Positions 35,201-47,114 of a stretch of 64,000 nucleotides of DNA are shown here, piece by piece. Source of the DNA: Apiosordaria backusii (Eukaryota; Ascomycota; Sordariomycetes; Sordariales; Lasiosphaeriaceae). Every line of letters starts with the position of its first letter. Position 1 is the stretch's first letter. The position numbers and the translations under genes are program-made. Below the pieces are notes generated by a model. It saw nothing but the letters and a program-made list of their open reading frames with translations. It did no database searches and was not told the DNA's origin. Location of the stretch: the NCBI GenBank assembly GCA_030549205.1, contig JAUKTV010000011.1, positions 1,178,001-1,242,000 on the forward strand. Direction: 5' to 3'.

Positions 35201-38104
35201 GTTGAGCCTGGCGCATCCCCGGATTTTGCCTCCCTCTCTCACGTCACTTCACACAACGGCCTGGAGTCTCTCAGGGGAACTCCCCCGCAGCCATCGATGG
35301 CGCCACCAAATTGGGCTCTGTTCGACCCCGAGGACACCACCCGCCGCTTCGTTGGTACCCCTGATTATCTCGCTCCCGAGACAATTAAAGGTGAGCCTCA
35401 AGACGAGACCAGCGACTGGTGGTCTGTTGGATGTATCTTGTATGAGTTTCTCTACGGGATCCCGCCGTTTCACGCCGACGAGGCGGAGCAGGTATTCGAG
35501 AATATACTTGCTCGCAGAATGACATTCCCTGAGACGGACCCGGAGATATCGCCAGAGGCCAAAGATCTCATCAACAAACTGCTTTGCATGGACCCGCACC
35601 AACGGTTGGGGTCCAACCAGGATGACAAGTTCCAGAGCGGAGGCGAGGAAATCAGAAGTCATCCTTGGTTCAATGGTGTGAACTGGGATACATTGCTTGA
35701 GGACGAGGCTGAGTTTGTTCCCCGGCCTGAAGACCCCGAAGATACCGAGTACTTTGACTCTCGTGGTGCGACACTCCAGTCCTTTGTTGAGGAGATGGAG
35801 GACCAAAGCTCGCCCCCTCCCGGTGGCCCCCTTTCCGACAACTTCGATCGGCCACACGATGCTCTGTCTCGCGTCAGATCCCAAGTCAATTCCATGAAAC
35901 GTGGTTTAATGCCTCTGCACATTCCTCCCCATGTTAGAGACCTCAAGAGCCGGCGGCTGAGCGAACCGGTGGCCGCCGATGACTTTGGGAATTTTACTTT
36001 CAAGAACCTGCCTGTTCTCGAGAAAGCGAACAAGGATGTAATTCAGAAATTACGCGCAGAAGCCTTAGCGGGATCAAACAAACCCATTAGCCCCGGCGGA
36101 GCGAGCAACAGTATGGCTTCCCCCGGAACAGGCCTTGAGGGTAGTCCCATCATTGCCAATCCGATTCAGCGGACGCTGTCCAATGCCAAAGCGACTCAAC
36201 GACCCCAATCCCCATCTGGGTTGAGCCACGCCAACTCGTCTCCCAGTCGTGCCTCCCAGCCTTCCTCACCCTTGTTGGTCTCTTTTGTCGCAGGCCAAGG
36301 CGGCGAGAACAGACGTAAAGCATCTGCGAACTCGAATTCGTCACAACCTTCGACGACAACGAACTCGTTGCAACCGGGAAATTTCTTCGACCTGCCCCGC
36401 GTTCCGCCTAGTTTGCAGAAAGCGGCCACTAGTGTTGCTGCCACATCATCCCCGGTGAAAGGTCGTGGGGGAGGGCTGCCTCCGTTGCCGTTGTCGTCGC
36501 CGTCGAAGCCGATGCCGAACCACTTAATGTCCACCCCTAGACACAGTGGTAGCTCGGTAAGCGGGCGTTCCCGCTCATTGACGGTGGGCTCTCAAGAAGG
36601 CAGCCCCGTGGCCCCAGATCTGTTCTTGGCGGCAGCTCATAAGAACCGTCGCAGCCAAGTATTTGACATGTCACCGTCATCCTCGGACAACGAGGGCGAC
36701 AAGGCCAACGCGCTGTTGAGAGTGCAACGACGGCGTCAAAGCTCGAGGCGTATGTCGTATATCGCGGCCAACGAGGGCATTCCTGTCTTCCGTCCTCTTG
36801 ACGTTCTCATATGTGATGATCATCCTATCTCCCGTATGGTGATGGAAAAGCTTTTGGAGAAACTTCGATGCCGCACTATAGCCGTGTCAACCGGCCCGGA
36901 AGCCATCCGCTACGCCATGAGCGACATCAAGTTTGATATCATATTTCTGGAGTACCGGCTGCCGCAGATCTCAGGCTGGGATGTTGCCCGTATGATTCGC
37001 GATACCAAGCATGCGAACACGCACACTCCCATTGTCGCGATTACGGCCTATTTGAAGGATCTGAATGGGCCGTATCTATTTGACTCTCTCATTGAGAAAC
37101 CGATCAGTTCGTCGAAGTTGACAGAGGTGCTTTGTTCACTCTGCCAGTGGAAGGCACCGATGCCTGGTCAGTTGGTCAATACCACTTCGACAGCATTGCC
37201 GCTGCCACATCCTATTCCATCTAGTCTCCGACAGGATCTTAGACTTGAGGACAGCCCCACTTCCAATTCTTCTGGATATGCCAATCGTTCGGGCAGCAGC
37301 TTCCGAGAGGACTCAATTGCCTCCAGTCTTTACGGAGACTCGGAGTCTGTTATGACGGATGACATTCCTGTTCTCATCAGTCGAAAAGCAACAGGCGACT
37401 GGGACGAGGGCGGCCTTGGCATCTCGGGTCCCGAGGAGACGGTATTGGGTCAAGGCGATCCTGTAAAATCTCCTACGATGCCGCACCTGGTGACACAGCA
37501 ATCAGCCCCGGGTCAAATGGAGCATTCGCCGCTGCATAAGAAAGGGCCGGTGCCTCAGCGTTCTCTGGAGAAGTTACGGGCAAGACGGGAGTCGCTCGAA
37601 AAACGGAGATTTGAGGGCAACGTCGATTCGGCCGATGACGAAGACGACGAGCTGGGTGCGGGTAATCCAACCTCCCCATCTGCGAAGCACTCGCGCGCCA
37701 AACAAGTGCTGCCTTCATCCAGACTTGGCATCGAAATGATGAGGGCAAACAGTCACGACAGCATGATCACTGGGTCCGATTCTACCGTCACGCTGGAGCC
37801 TAGAACGCAAGTAGCCACGCCGAACCATGAGTGCCAGGTCGAGTTTCCTGAAAGTATCGCGCCGGAGATTGCCCCAACTCCCATCACCCCGCTCTCCAAG
37901 GTGGTGGAAGATCTAAACGAGGGCGTCGAGACACCGCCAGCTGCCCAGGGAGAAAGCCTCGACAAGACAGACATCGATCTGGACGAAACACCTCGCCCGC
38001 ATTTGAACCTTGCCTATATGGCGAGTATTGATGAGGATCCCACTCCTCGCCCGCCTGCGCGGACAATGGACAGGGACATTGTGTCGCCATTTTCTGGGAT
38101 TTAG
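32213..38104 (+). CDS. RIM15: Rim15/Greatwall-type PAS, AGC kinase and receiver-like protein
   Basis: Two exons (32213-32692 and 32750-38104, 57-nt intron) encode 1,944 residues. The order is a PAS domain (about 45-130, NVLLDLNLDGTIRWVSPSWVDVIG), a small zinc finger C219-x2-C222...H234-x3-C238 (CRICERQISPWWFEKHTDLC), a long disordered region, and a kinase domain from about 703. The kinase has GAFGSVY, AIKVLKK (about 731), HRDLKPDN (about 827), DFG (about 847) and GTPDYLAPE (about 1029). Roughly 170 residues are inserted between DFG and APE, the hallmark of the Greatwall/Rim15 family. After the AGC C-tail, a receiver-like domain lies at about 1510-1620. The family acts downstream of TORC1 and PKA to phosphorylate endosulfine (Igo) and inhibit PP2A-B55 on entry into quiescence. 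The receiver lacks the phosphoacceptor Asp (see findings). Confidence 0.95.
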
Positions 38105-41053
38105 ATTGTTCACAAGCCCAGCACAGGCCTACACAATCCAGTAACAACATACACACATACACACTCACAAACCCAATTTCTTTTCCTTTTGTTGTTGTCA
38201 TCATCTCATCGCTCATATTTCATTTTGAGTCAGCGTGGCGTTTACATGGCAGGGAAGTGAGTTGAAGTTCAAGACTGCATCACGAACTATTGTTTCTTTG
38301 TCATTTGTCAGTTTTTTTGTGTACGAGTTGATAGTTGATCATCGAGAAGTCAAGGGGGGGGGGGAGAGGGGATAAGATGGATGTTCCAGATATGAACAGT
38401 TTGGCGAGCCAAATACATGTTGTGAGAAGGGGGGACATGTGGAATCATTGCGAAGCATGTGGTGGTGTGTGATCTTCTTGAGGACGACGTGATTTTTGTT
38501 GTTGTTGTTGTAGTGGATAGGAAATGCCGGCGTAATAAGTTTGCATTTGTGTGTTGATTGAGTTGAGTTGAGTTGCGAGTTTGGCTGTTGCTCTTCTTGA
38601 TGTATTTCGCATACCCAATTTATTACAGGCGTGCCTTACGACAAAGTCAGAGTGTGATGATCATAGTAAAGCACGAGTTCTTTTTCTTTTCTTTTTCTTT
38701 TTTTTTTTCTTTCTTTTTTTTTCGACCTTTTTTTTTCTGCAGGATATGCATACTTTTCGTTCTTGGACAAGACTGTGAAATATAGAAATATCAGACTGCA
38801 AAATGTGTGTTTGTTTGATCGTGACAGAGAAGGAGGGGAATCCCATGTGAGTACCAAATATCGCTGTGCTGGGTTGACTTGGGAAATACAATCTTGTGGA
38901 CTTGAAGGTTGCCGACGCCATGGATAGATAACCTTGGTCGTCGACTAAAAGAGAGTTTGCTTGTATTTCGAAATGGCGAGATTAATTTATAGGGCTGGGT
39001 GTAATCAAGAGTGAGTTTTTATAGTTGTTTGAGAGGTGTTGAGGTGCAGATTGAGGGTTATCTTCAGTGGTGTTGGATTTTTGTCTAGGGCGCGGGGTAA
39101 GGGTTGATGGACACGACGTGGGGGATGTGGGCGGTGATGATGCTAATAGAGTTGTATTTCGGTATAATTTATATATGGAATTGGAAGAAGGATTGTGCTG
39201 GGTGGAATCGTGGTGATTTGGGTAAGGGGCTGGGGATGTGGAGGGAAGGTTTTGAGAGGGAGGGTTGTGAGTGGGAGTGTTGAGAGAGGGAGTGGGAACT
39301 GAGAGAGGGAGGGTTGTAAGTGTGAGGATTGTTGAGTGTGAGGGTTGTGAGCATGAAGGTTTCGGAGCGAGAGTGTGAGATTGTGAAGCGGTGAGTATAC
39401 TGTAAATAACGATGAGCTGCTCTGACTTGTTTATTTTCAAGGCATTTTCAAGGCTCTCGAGATTCACTTAGAGCATCTTCAGTACTTGTGTAAGTCGGGA
39501 GCTGGCAGCTCTGTGGCTAGTCGGGTTCCTCCGGACAATGCGGCTCGGGGTTGTGTGATTTGCTGCAGCCGAGACATTTTCATCGCAACACAACATGACA
39601 TCACACAGAGCTTCTGTTGTTGTGCGTGCCGACTTCCGTTGAAGTTTTTCCGCCTTTTTATCTTTCCCCACAGGAACGGGAACACAACCATATATTATCC
39701 ACCTTTTTTGGACGTCCACCCACGTGTGTAAACCATTGGTCGAGAATAGCCCCGAGGGAACCCGCTGGTTTAGTTTACGGAAGGTAGGGATGCGACCTGA
39801 AGATGTTGTACCTGGTGGACAGCGAGTTCTTGTGTGTCGCGTGCTCAACTTCCGCAATTGACGTTGAACAGTCTGCCCTATGAGAACATCCTGGAGGGTA
39901 CAGAAAGCCAAGAACAAACAAGCTCACTTGGCTGCGTATTGGCATAATTGGATTTGCATTGGCAACCATTGGCAACACTGTTGTTGTCTTGGGGGTCTTG
40001 AGGGGAAGCTTGACGCTCCCCGCTACGGGATTTAGTGACCAGGAGCATCCTTGACCCCCGCGGGCCCCCACCAGTGTCAACAAGTGACCACGTGCACGCA
40101 ACTTGCCTCGACCGCTTTGAACACCGCAGGTTGAGCAAGAGCCAGCTTTTGTTCCATTGCCAAGTTCGAAGCTCTGACTCTCGGAGGCGAAGGTAAGGGG
40201 CCGGTGCTCGGTCGAAGCTCGGTGGCGGGCGAAAGCAGGGTCTTCAAGGGTGTGGACCCTTGATGGAAAGATGGGATAGAGACTGAGTAATAAAAGATCG
40301 AGCTCAAGGCCGAAAGGGAAATGGCTGCCGAGGCATGGGAGCAATGCTTTTCGATAGCTTTTGAGCTCAAACTCGCAGTCGTTGAAAAGTGACCCACGCG
40401 ACCACTTGCCGTATGGGGTAGAGAGCACAAAATATGGGGGAGTGGCAAGGCGGCCGGCAGTCAAGCAAGTGGCAGAAATTGTTGCGAGGGCGATACCAAG
40501 CCTCAAAACTGCAAAAACCGTGACCAAACGCCCCTCTTTAGACTCCATGGTGTTGTGGCACTGCTTGCTGAGGTACATTCCCGTGACGAGACAGCCCTGT
40601 CCTGTGGTAAGCTTCGTCGATAGCAAAAATTCCCATCCCGACCCCCCAGACACGCCATTGTCGCTCCTGGATCCGAGGGAGTGGACATTTTTATCCATCA
40701 AGACCCCTCTCCCGCCTACCTTACCCCATCACACCTTCCCTCTACGCAGTACACATCCACACCCACCCACACTTTACTTAAGACAAGTCAAAAACGTTTT
40801 GGCCTTTTTCCCCTTCTTCCCCTCTTCCTCCCGCAAGTCCCAACGAACGACTAGTGTCCTGGCTAGGCCACTGGCTCGGTTTTAAACTTTACCTTAACCT
40901 TTTCCCCTTCCACTTCCTTGATTTTCTTTTTACACGCTTCCCTAAGATTACCCTTATCTTCGGCTATCTCTTTTCACACCGCTCCTCCTACGACGGGTCG
41001 AGCATCTGGTGTTTTTTCCGCGCGGGGGGATTTACCATTTTAAGAAGCGGCAA
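38105..41053. other. Intergenic region with low-complexity tracts; phosphate-transporter promoter at right
   Basis: Contains an 11-base G run at 38354-38364, T-rich low complexity at about 38,690-38,735, and a G/GT-rich quasi-repeat (GAGAGGGAGGGTTGTGAGTG-like) at about 39,240-39,360. A 307-codon minus-strand frame (40698-39775) has no conserved motif and overlaps the promoter of the next gene, so I do not call it. The last 300 bases are C/T-rich leader sequence. Confidence 0.4.
40089..40094 (+). promoter_or_regulatory. CACGTG E-box upstream of the phosphate transporter
   Basis: Palindromic CACGTG, about 965 bp upstream of the transporter ATG. A second copy lies at 39721-39726. CACGTG is the binding core of the phosphate-starvation bHLH factors Pho4 (yeast) and NUC-1 (Neurospora). 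The hexamer occurs by chance about once per 4 kb and also appears elsewhere in this window, so functional assignment is weak. Confidence 0.25.
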
Positions 41054-43197
41054 ATGGCCGACCTCCTCCGTCACCACCGTCACCACGCCCCCGGGGCGGG
41101 AGAGATTCCCGTCCCCCACGGCCCCTCCACCGGCGACGAGCACGAGCACTACCCAAGAAGTGTCAGCATGGAGCAGCAGCATGCCATCTTCTCGTACCTC
41201 ACTCACCCCGACGATTGCTACACCCCCGAGGGGACATACTGGGCTGATCTCCCGCTCAAGGAGCGGGTCAAGTTTGTCAACAATGTCCAGAACAAGGAAG
41301 CCTGGGAGGAAGTCAAGGCGATAGGCAGGATGATGAAGGAGGACCCGCTGAGCCCGGTGTCGTGGTATTGGAGGAATGCGGTGCTGCCCGGCGCGGGGCT
41401 GGGGTTGGAGGGATATGTGCTGTTCAGCATCGGGAATTTGGAGCCGTTGTTCAGATCCACTTGGCCGCAGTGCTGGGGGAAGAATGCGACGGAGTGTAGC
41501 GCTAACTGGGTTGCTTCGGTGACGTATTTGGAGGTCATTGGCATTATGGTCGGGCAGATGGCGGTGGGTGTCATTGGCGATTGGATTGGGAGAAGATGGG
41601 GGTTGATTCAGGATGCGGCGATCATGTTTGTGGGGTTACTGATGATTACGGCGAGTTGGGGATTGGATTTGAATGGTTGGGTTATTTGCTACGCTTGGAG
41701 TTTGTTCTTTTATGGTGAGTTTGCGAAGAGGATAAGGGGAGGTTGGGCGTTGGCTGATAAGTGACTACAGGTTTCGGTGTTGGCGGCGAATACCCAATCA
41801 CTGCTACATCCTCGATGGAGAACGCGGTTTCTGCCGGGAAACTCTCGACTAGAGATGACCGCCTTCACCGCGGGCGCAAGGTTACCATGGCCTTTTTGAT
41901 GCAAGGTTGGGGTCAGTTTTTCAACCAGGCTTTGCTGATTATTCTCCTCTTGATCTTTCACCATGGCGACGGCAACCCTCCTTATGGCACCACGACTACT
42001 CAGTGGCTCTGGCGTGTGTCGTTTGCTATCCCTGCAGTGGGTACGCTCTGGCTGGTTTACCACCGTGCGTACAAGATGCCTCACGCCGGCCGCCAACTTG
42101 CAGCAGTCAAGAAGAAGAGCAACGTCACGGGCTATGATGTCGATTCGCTCCGTCTTGCATGCAACATCTTTGGTGGGCGTTTGCTAGCGACGGCCGGCAC
42201 TTGGTTCTGCAATGACGTGTTCTTCTACGGCAACAAGCTCTTCCAGGCCCAGTTCATTGCTGTCCTGAGTGGCCCGACCGAGTCTGTCATGACTGGGTGG
42301 ATTTGGAACTTGTACAACGTCATCGTATCGCTCGTCGGATACTATCTCGCCTCTATCCTCATCGATAACAAGTTCTACGGCCGCAAGATGATGCAGCAGG
42401 TCGGTTTCCTGATGTGCTTCATCATGTTTGTCGTACCAGCCTTCAACTACGAATACTACACCTCCCCGGCCGGCATTAAGGCTTTCCAAGCCATGTACTT
42501 CCTCTCGAGCTTCTTCAACCAATTCGGCCCCAACAGCGTCACCTTCCTCGTGGCTGGCGAGGTTTTCCCTACCCCAATCCGCGCCTCTGCTCACGGTTTC
42601 AGCGCCTGTATCGGCAAGGCTGGCGCTTTGCTTGCTTCGGTTTTGTACAATTACATTGACACCCAGACCAAGTTTTACGTGGTCCCTTGGTTCGGTCTGG
42701 CGGGTATGCTCCTCACCTGGCTCTTCCTCCCTGACACCACCGGCCTTGACCTTAAGGAGCAAGAGCGCCGCTGGGATTACATTCGCGCCGGCCGCGACGG
42801 GGATTACCACGGCATTGCGGTTCACCCGAAGCATCTGTCTCTCTGGGAGCGCCTGAGAGGTGTGGGCAAGAATTACAACCCCGAGTTGGACCGTAGACAA
42901 AAGATTGAAGATATCCGTGAGGAGTGGGAAGGCAAGGAAAGAGCCCGTGCGCAGAAGGAGGCGGGTGGTGAGGCGACGGGGATGGATGATTTGACTGACG
43001 ATGAGTGGACGGACGAGGTGCATCATTACTTCAGGAATACACGAGAGCCCAACGAGAAGGAAAATGCTGCGGGTGGCGGGGTCATGATCACACAGGCTAG
43101 TGTTTCGACACCTTCGAGTGCGGCTATGACAGAGAAGGGGGATGGAGAGAAACCTAGTTCTTCGGCCGGGTCGTCGGCGAGGGAGCAAAGCTGGTGA
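41054..43197 (+). CDS. MFS inorganic phosphate:H+ symporter (PHS family)
   Basis: Two exons, 41054-41714 and 41771-43197 (56-nt intron, GTGAGT), encode 695 residues. Start at ATG 41054 (MADLLRHHRHH); an upstream in-frame non-ATG extension was rejected. A His-rich, hydrophilic N-terminus is followed by about 12 membrane segments. MFS signatures include GVIGDWIGRRWGLIQD (loop 2-3 motif) and GFGVGGEYPITATSSMENA, the phosphate-symporter signature that follows TM4, which is split by the intron. The region around FNQFGPNSVTFLVAGEVFPTPIRASAHGF is the strongly conserved second-half motif, and FLPDTTGLDLKEQERRW ends the transport core. The C-terminal tail is long and charged with DDLTDDEWTDE. It acts at the plasma membrane in phosphate uptake. 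Which subtype (high or low affinity) cannot be told. Confidence 0.93.
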
Positions 43198-43969
43198 TCA
43201 AGGAGTAAGCTAGGGATGATGATTTTTTGGAGTCTCTTTTCTGTTGCTTGGTCGGAACGGGATTGTCCATGAATGAGGGTCTGAGTTTTTGTTGAGAGCA
43301 ATGGAGTTCAGGGGTTACGGGTCCTATGCCAGGCAGGGAGAAAAGCATGACTTGATTTATCGTTATTTTTAATGATTGACCGTTGTTTTGTTCTACGTGA
43401 TATCCCTTTTTGCTTTGCTTCTGATGGGTAGATTCTGATACTTTTCGTGGCAAGATACACTGGACAGGCGGGTAGAGTATAGATCAGCGAGTAGATATAT
43501 ATTAGATATCACTAGACGGTTGAAGTAAAGGCGTGTTGGTTGAGAGCCTGACAATCTCTTACTAGTACTCCTTGTTCAGGTACGCATGTGGCCCCCTTCT
43601 CGGCTCCCCTTTCGCGTCCCCTTGGTTCCGTATTTAGTACTACTCCAGTCTTTCGCACAGCCGTTGCAAAATAGCTTTGTTTGACATGTATGTCAGCAAG
43701 GGACGACTTCTACATAGAAGATGCAAAATAATGTCGTCGGTGCCGCTCTCCACTCCCCTAATGATTCTAAATACACCCCGTTCGTGCAGAGATACATACC
43801 CGTATGCAATCTACTGCAAAGTACATGCAAGAGAAGAGCACCCTGTTCTTCTAGCTCCTCTCCAAAAAAAAAAAAAAAAAAAAGAATAGCTCAAATTATT
43901 CTCGATGGCATCAGCAAGATGATGGTGGTAACGCAAAACCACCAAGAAAAAAAAAAAGATATCAAGATG
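43198..43969. other. Transporter 3' flank and poly-A tract
   Basis: No gene seen. A run of 20 A lies at 43864-43883 and another A-rich tract at about 43,947-43,958. These may be remnants of a retroposed sequence tail or simple slippage tracts next to the tRNA gene. Confidence 0.4.
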
Positions 43970-44041
43970 TGACCCCAACCCGATTTGAACGGATAACCTT
44001 TCGATCTGGAGTCGAACGCGCTACCGTTGCGCCATGAGGCC
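43970..44041 (-). tRNA. tRNA-Trp (CCA)
   Basis: A 72-nt cloverleaf on the minus strand without an intron. The acceptor stem is GGCCTCA/TGGGGTC (with G-U pairs), the D arm GCGC-AACGGTA-GCGC, the anticodon stem TTCGA/TCGAA with loop CTCCAGA giving anticodon CCA, and the T loop TTCAAAT closed by ATCCG/CGGGT with pairing slightly imperfect. The discriminator A is at 43970. The anticodon loop sequence matches eukaryotic nuclear tRNA-Trp. Confidence 0.9.
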
Positions 44042-44509
44042 CTGATCTTTTGATGTAGAGTGTGGTGAGACACTTGGCTCATAAAAGGAAAGCAAGGGCG
44101 AGCGGAGGGAGACAATCCGAGACCTATCCGTAGTGGGTCAGTGTTTTTTCCCAAAAAAGGGGGTTGAATAACACACATGGGAGGTCCACACTCGTCACCA
44201 CTCCTTAACAGGATCTTCGGAGGCTCTCCGGGGGATTTGATTGGTTAATGACAAAGATAAAGACAAAGCAGAGGTGGATACTCTAGGTGACTGCTTTTTC
44301 AGAGGCTATCGTCACTCTGCCTGTGAGGTAGCTGTGTCTTTGCGGGATAATACCAGTGACTTGTTTTCTGCAAAGAAAGGGGTGGGTAGTCATGACTGCA
44401 GCCGCAGTTACCACCGAAAAGATTGGAAATGATGTAATAAATATTCCATTCATCTACCTAATAACTACCTGTAATTACCTACCTCTCCGCACTCCCGCCC
44501 GTCGTCAGG
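44042..44509. other. Spacer between tRNA-Trp and the transcription factor gene
   Basis: No coding frame supported. The right part is the 3' flank of the minus-strand Zn2Cys6 gene and contains short TACCT-type repeats near 44,455-44,485. Confidence 0.4.
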
Positions 44510-47114
44510 TCAACCTTCTAAACCATAAATAACCCTCACTACCTCCCAATGCCACGCCGTCCCCGCATCGATCGGCTTCAAATCCCTCAGCCAGTCCAGA
44601 TACAACCCCACCGTCTCGCTCGCGTCCATCTCGAACCTCTCCCCGCACAACGTGCTTCTTATCCGCCTCAGCAACGGCACTGTCGTGCTCAGGTGCAGCA
44701 GCACCAAGATCCCGAAGAAGTTCTGGGTGAAGAAAAACATGCAGGGCACCAGCCTCTTGTGCTTGCATGTTGGTGACATTGCCACTGGCCACTTCAGGGA
44801 TGCTTTGAGGCACTCTGCCGCTCCTAGGGCGTCGTCTTGTGTGACGCTGTCGGGGTAGTGGAGGGCTTTGTAGAGGAAAGGGCGGTGGATGAGGTATTTG
44901 GTGTAGTAATAGCGGGAGCGAAGCAGCGCGACTTGGACGTCGAGGACGTAGGGGTAGTGAGCGGGTGGCGAGTCGAGGTCGGTGGTGAACATTAAGGGTG
45001 GGGATGGGTTCGTGGGGGGAGGTGGGAGGGAGGAGGGTTGGCTGGTGTGGGACATTGACGGGGAAATAGGGGTGCTGGCTGGGGTGTGGGTGGTGCCGCT
45101 GTAGATGCCGGTGTTGGGGAAAGCCCCCGGATAGTCCTCTTGCCAGCGGAGGTGAGGAGGGAGCATGCCGCGCCATTCTTCCAATTGGGAGGCTAGTTGT
45201 TGGATGGTAAGCTGGCTGAGGCTAGGGCTGTTGTTTGCCGAATTAAAGGGGGTAGGAACGCCGCCTAGCTGGGAGGACATTGGGGCCGCTAGGGGGAATT
45301 AGTCAAGACCCAAGAGCAAGAACAGGGAGTGGGGATTACAGCTGTTGAGAGTATTGTGGAAATTCACCAGCAGTCGCCTTAGAACAATCTGGGAGGCGAA
45401 ATGCTCTTGAAAGTGTGACTGCTGGTTGCTAATGACGTCGTCTTCGCAAAACGGGCCGCTGAAATCTGGAAGTCCTACGGTGTTCTCCATTCTTTCCAGA
45501 CCTGTCAGAGGGAACCCGAGCTCGAGATTGAGAGACCTAGAGGGACTTCTGTCAGTATGGCTGCGCGAGCTTTGCAAACAGTAAAGATACATACGTCTCC
45601 AAGATAGAGCAATGCCAGAAGGCTCTTCGGATGAGGTCCCTTCGAGGGGAGGATAGCTCTCCCGGGTTGCTACTCAATTTAGCGGCTGGCCGGTCAAATC
45701 TGAGCGCAAACAAGGGGTTATACCTGGTGATGAGAGCTTGGAACGCCAGGGACGCAGAGGCTGTCATTCTCCAAAAGTCCTGTTGTTCGTTAGCAGCTTC
45801 CCCTTGAAGGAGGTGCAGCTAGGGGACACACCATCGGGTAGAAGCAACTCCCATAATACGCACTAAATCATTGTTAAAACTAGCCGGGAAGCTTACAAAC
45901 AACAAGAGCAGGGCATCCTACCTAGCAAGGGCGAATATCTGAACGTTTTCGAGACTGCACTCGGTCAGGTCAAACCCCATCCTGCTCCTCGCCTCGTTGA
46001 ACAAGGCCAGGCCAGGGGGATGCGCTTTTGTGCCCCCTTTCACTCCACTTCTTCGTCCATTGTTGTATACGTGCACTGGCGCACCCTCCCTTCCTTCCAG
46101 GGATACCTCTCCGAGAGCGAAGACCAGCAAGGCGATGGTCGAGGAAATCGAGTTGCTGAACCCGCTCCGGAAAAGGGACGGCAAGGTTTCTTGCATGAAT
46201 GATTGGCGGTCCAGGATGGGATAGAAGAGGTTGGTAGTGTCGAAGTAGGCTTGGCTCCACATTCGAACGTTTTCCCAGGTGAGTGTCGACATAACCCCAG
46301 ACGCACGCTCAGTGCGCATTGTCCCTTCAGATGGTAGCCCTTGCGACTCGGTGCGATGAACTCCCAACATGTGGGAGACTCCATCTCGCTCTAACGAGGA
46401 AAAGTTGACGTTCGGCAGCCGTCCCTGTATCGAGGCAAACAATTGCTGTACCGCCGGCCAGCCTAGCATCTGGTGAACAGAGGAAACATATTTGTATTGA
46501 TCCTGACCCACTGGTGCATTTTGGGATGAACCGTGTTGCAAGTTAAATGGTGCCGCTGTCAGAGCTGGGTCGATCATCCCAGGATTCGCCGAGCTTGCAA
46601 AGTCGGTTGTCTGGAGATGGTGGAAGGCTTGTGCTGGAGGGCCAACGCTTCCTCGATGGCTCAAGTGATCCACCTTGGTTTCCAGACCCAGCAACCGTTC
46701 GTCGAGGCCCTTCAGCCGGTCAAGGATCTCTACCAGAGTCCTATCCTTCCTACGCCATGCGGTCAGTTGTCCGCCAAAATAGGGGTTTGGGCAGGGGAAG
46801 AAAGGGGCAAGGGGAGAGCCGAAGCCTACTTAGTTGGAATGGGCTCGCGGTAGTTGCATTCGAGTCTGAACTTCTGGCATGTGCCACATTTTGGACGTTG
46901 TTCATCACATCGTTGCTTCCGGCTGCGGCAGGTATCGCATGCCTAGAAGACAGAATTAGACAAGATCCATCCGAGTGGTAGCGTTGGCGGGGGACAAACC
47001 TGTGCAGCGATAGCCCCCCTCTCTTTCCTGATATTCGCACCCGATGAGGATGCTACCGAGGGGCTAGCATCGAGAGAGATTTGGGTCGTCGGTGTTGCTG
47101 GAGGATCTCCCATC
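44510..47114 (-). CDS. Zn2Cys6 fungal-specific transcription factor, possible frameshift in exon 1
   Basis: Eight exons by splice signals and frame: 47114-47000, 46942-46830, 46749-45922, 45862-45832, 45779-45724, 45639-45595, 45536-45340 and 45288-44510, about 720 residues. The Gal4-type cluster is perfect (CDTCRSRKQRCDEQRPKCGTCQ..., spacing C-x2-C-x6-C-x6-C-x2-C-x6-C, about residues 40-67). A linker and coiled coil (TLVEILDRLKGLDERLLGLETKVDHL) follow. The fungal_trans middle homology region includes YFDTTNLFYPILDRQSFM, YYGSCFYPMDFWRMTASASLAFQAL, RRAFWHCSILE and LELGFPLTGLERMENTVGLPDF. C-terminal helices end DLKPIDAGTAWHWEVVRVIYGLEG. The ATG at 47114 gives MGDPPATPTTQISLDASPSV, but a GGGG run at 47040-47043 puts it one base out of phase with the zinc cluster. 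It acts as a nuclear DNA-binding regulator; its targets are unknown. Confidence 0.88.

Noticed and set aside
39775..40698. A 307-codon minus-strand open frame
   Set aside because: It overlaps the promoter of the phosphate symporter, has no conserved motif or domain-like pattern, and its first codons look like leader sequence in reverse. Likely a chance frame in GC-rich DNA.
43864..43883. Poly-A run considered as the tail of a retroposed element
   Set aside because: No body of a LINE or SINE and no target duplication could be seen next to it, so it is treated as a simple tract.
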